A DNA stretch of 10,363 nucleotides, taken from contig JACVTC010000747.1 in the NCBI GenBank assembly GCA_016946835.1, positions 1 to 10,363 on the forward strand, written 5' to 3'. The translations under genes and the position numbers were made by a program. This document shows, in pieces, positions 8,345-10,363 of this stretch (position 1 is its first letter; each line of letters starts with the position of its first letter). The notes below the pieces were generated by a model. That model saw only the letters and a program-made list of their open reading frames with translations, had not been told where the DNA came from and ran no database searches. Source of the stretch: Neocallimastix lanati (nom. inval.). Its lineage: Eukaryota > Neocallimastigomycota > Neocallimastigomycetes > Neocallimastigales > Neocallimastigaceae.

Positions 8345-8560
8345 TTAAAACTTAACAAATTATTTCATTTAAAAAAAAAATAATAATAATTATATAAATA
8401 TAGACATAATTCTATATAAAGAAAAATAATTGAAAATTTATATAAATTTCTATAAAAACTTTCAAAAATATCAAAATAATTGAAATAAGAAAAAAAATAA
8501 GAGCATAAAATAATAAAATACAAATTTTATACATTTTAAAATATATTTAAAATAATAAAC

Positions 8561-10260
8561 ATGAAAAAGGCTGAAAATAAAACAATAAATGATTATGTTC
8601 CAAAGACCAATGATCAATATATTCAAAATTCTAATAACAAAATCTATGATAAACCTTTTATATTTCAACAAAGTGAATTAAATAATAATGATAAAACATC
8701 GGCAAGCCCTTCATCATCTTTTGTACCACAATTGTCATATATAAAAGCAATTGAAAGAGCGCGTTCACCAGCTTTAAAAGCAGCATTATCTGATCCAACT
8801 TTAAATGGTGTATTGAAATCAATTCCTTCTAGAAAAGCATATAATTTTTCAGAAACATCACAAGCAAGACTTAGATTTGAAAACAACGTTAGAAGGTACA
8901 ATATAAAACAATATAAAATAGTCTTTTAGAATTTATTTTTAAAAATTCATTGGAATTGTAGTATATTTTTAAATGAATATATAATTAAAAGTTAGATAAA
9001 TATATTATTTACAATATACTTATAATTCTATAATAAAAATTCATATTATTTATTAAATAATTTTATTATATCCATATTAATTTTATAGAAAAAAAAAAAA
9101 ATAAATTAAACAACATCCATTTTAATAAATTTACGTATTTTTTTTTTAATCATAATATAGATATTACTATCAATTAACCGTGGGTTGTGGAGACAAGCAT
9201 TGTAATAATAAATTATGTGCTTCATCAAAATGTAAGTATTGTTATTTTATACTAAATATTTATTAATATTTGTTATAATTTTTATTAATTTTTATTTATT
9301 TGTGTTTACATAAAAAATTGTAATATTAATATAAAAATAAAATAAAAAAAAATATACAAAAAAGTAAAAATTGTTATTCCACCAAATGCCTGTGCCATAA
9401 TGGCTGTACAACTTGCTTCAAGATCTAAACATCAATTTTGTCCAAGATGTCCAACTGAACCGAATATCGCATTACCTAATAATATACTTAAAACAGGAAC
9501 ACCTAATTCACTATCAAATTTCAATTCGAAAAATAGTTCCACTTTATCGATGAGTTCAAGTAAATTTATTTAATAAATAACATTTTTCTTCTTGAAATTT
9601 AGCTTTATATATTAAAATATAATTATTTTTTTTATTAATAAAAATATATATATTTTATACTATATATTAAAAAAAAAATTCTATTTACTGTTAAATAAAT
9701 TATAAAATAAATTCTTAAAAGCTGCTCCTCAGGATAATTTAAAAAAGAAAAATAAAGAAGAAATGAGTGATAATAATAATAATTTATATAATGATCATTC
9801 TGAACAAATAAATAATAATTTGTCATTGAATGGACATGGATCATTTATTAGTTCATTTTTAGCATCATCACCATTTTCATCTCTTAAGCATCATCCAGTA
9901 AATAGTAGCAGTTGTATTGATTTAGCTAGTATGAATAAAGACAGAAGTAATCAAAGATTAGCTACAATGACTTTAAGTAGTAGTGAAAGTGGAAGTAGTG
10001 ATGATGTAAGCAATGAAGACTCAATTAAAAACGAAAAACTTATTGATAAGGATGTATATGAATTAAATAATAAATCAAATCGTTTCGATTCATCTACAGA
10101 AAAATATTATCAGCCATTAAATGATACTAAACAATATAATTCACAACTTTCAAGATTGAAGCAAGAAAATTCTTCAAATATGTATAGAACAAAATCTTTA
10201 CAAGATCTTCCAAGTTTAAGTTCTGCCACTGGTAATTATAGTATTCATAGAATTCAATAA
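8561..10260 (+). CDS. AZUL zinc-finger protein, probable N-terminal part of a HECT E3 ubiquitin ligase
   Basis: Four exons fit: 8561-8895, 9161-9231, 9365-9559 and 9722-10260, with donors GTACAA, GTAAGT and GTAAAT and acceptors ATAG, AAAG and AAAG. Together they give 379 residues if the stop at 10258-10260 is real. Residues 1-110 are a polar leader with a helical AIERARSPALKAALSDP segment. Residues 112-168 are an AZUL domain: YYYQLTVGCGDKHCNNKLCA, then IPPNACAIMAVQLASRS and FCPRC. Cys121, Cys126 and Cys131 with Cys161 (or Cys164) fit the one-zinc C-x4-C-x4-C...C pattern known from UBE3A, where the domain docks the ligase on the proteasome subunit Rpn10. Residues 207-214 are basic (LKKKNKEE); 286-301 are an acidic Ser cluster of CK2-site type; the rest is Ser/Asn-rich. 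AZUL proteins normally carry a C-terminal HECT domain, absent here. A possible donor at 10232 (CTG|GTAATT) would carry the gene past the window. The ATG at 8561 is the first in frame. Confidence 0.82.
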
Positions 10261-10363
10261 AAATAATAATAACTATATTAAAAATTTATATAAATATATA
10301 TTTAAAATTTAATAAAATTATAATTATTATTAAACAATGTAATAAATTAAAATAATAATGAAT
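10261..10363 (+). other. 3' UTR or intron of the AZUL gene
   Basis: After the apparent stop the sequence returns to near-pure A/T with AATAA motifs and no open frame. It is either the 3' untranslated region, or the start of an intron if the donor at 10232 is used. The window ends before this can be decided. Confidence 0.5.

Larger units (their letters stand above)
6643..8560. other. Intergenic region between the F-box and AZUL genes
   Basis: Just after the F-box stop, TTAA|GTAAGG at 6626 and an AG at 6678-6679 offer an alternative last exon ending at 6723 (NENKTK, six Ile, KY). The rest holds a 14-bp inverted repeat (6925-7006), an A34-(AT)14 tract (7059-7119), a strong isolated acceptor-like site at 7951-7963, a seven-base hairpin (AAGGAAA at 7966-7972, TTTCCTT at 7981-7987), a (TAA)9 run at 8135-8161 and a cysteine-rich minus-strand open stretch at 8246-8344. 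The last 200 bases are probably the promoter and 5' leader of the AZUL gene. No tRNA or other RNA gene was seen. Confidence 0.55.

Noticed and set aside
8471-8671. Minus-strand hydrophobic 66-codon frame
   Set aside because: Antisense to the leader and first codons of the AZUL gene, with a composition of Phe, Ile, Tyr and Leu only.
8665-8901. Minus-strand 78-codon frame
   Set aside because: It lies antisense to exon 1 of the AZUL gene, whose plus-strand frame joins correctly to the AZUL exons.
8896-8929. Read-through of AZUL exon 1 to the stop at 8929, giving a 122-residue protein
   Set aside because: The GT at 8896 joins in frame to 9161 and completes the conserved RYYYQLTVGCG motif, so the unspliced tail YNIKQYKIVF is intron.
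9635-9844. Minus-strand 69-codon frame
   Set aside because: Antisense to intron 3 and the start of exon 4 of the AZUL gene; translation of A/T repeats.

Overview
The window looks like eukaryotic nuclear DNA with extreme A+T content. By eye the non-coding parts are made almost entirely of A and T, with homopolymer runs over 30 bases, AAT-type microsatellites and a TAAATAA heptamer array. The two recognisable genes stand out as islands of mixed codons cut by short GT...AG introns of 94 to 265 bases. This pattern fits anaerobic gut fungi (Neocallimastigomycota) best. A dictyostelid amoeba is the main alternative. This assignment is inference from composition and domain content; no marker gene settles it.

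Layout. Positions 1-96 hold an open frame that may be the end of a gene entering from the left (weak). Positions 97-5280 are intergenic, with simple repeats, palindromes and a few short islands of coding-like text that may be gene relics. Positions 5281-6642 (+) hold a six-exon gene for an F-box protein with a PP2/Nictaba-type lectin-like domain. Its frame is broken at two places, each explained by one missing base in a short homopolymer, and the end of the PP2 domain is absent. Positions 6643-8560 are intergenic, with an A34-(AT)14 tract, a 14-bp inverted repeat and a small cysteine-rich minus-strand open stretch. From 8561 (+) a second gene begins. Its first three exons encode an AZUL zinc-finger domain as found at the N terminus of UBE3A/HECT ubiquitin ligases. 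A fourth exon encodes a Ser/Asn-rich acidic linker up to a stop at 10258-10260, or up to a splice donor at 10232 with the HECT domain lying beyond the window.

Function. Both genes point to the ubiquitin system. The first resembles an SCF substrate adaptor whose PP2/Nictaba-like domain could read glycans or another ligand. The second resembles the N-terminal part of a HECT-type E3. They share strand but are about 1.9 kb apart, so nothing in the sequence shows joint regulation. Exon joins were derived by eye from frame and splice-site fit and need transcript support.
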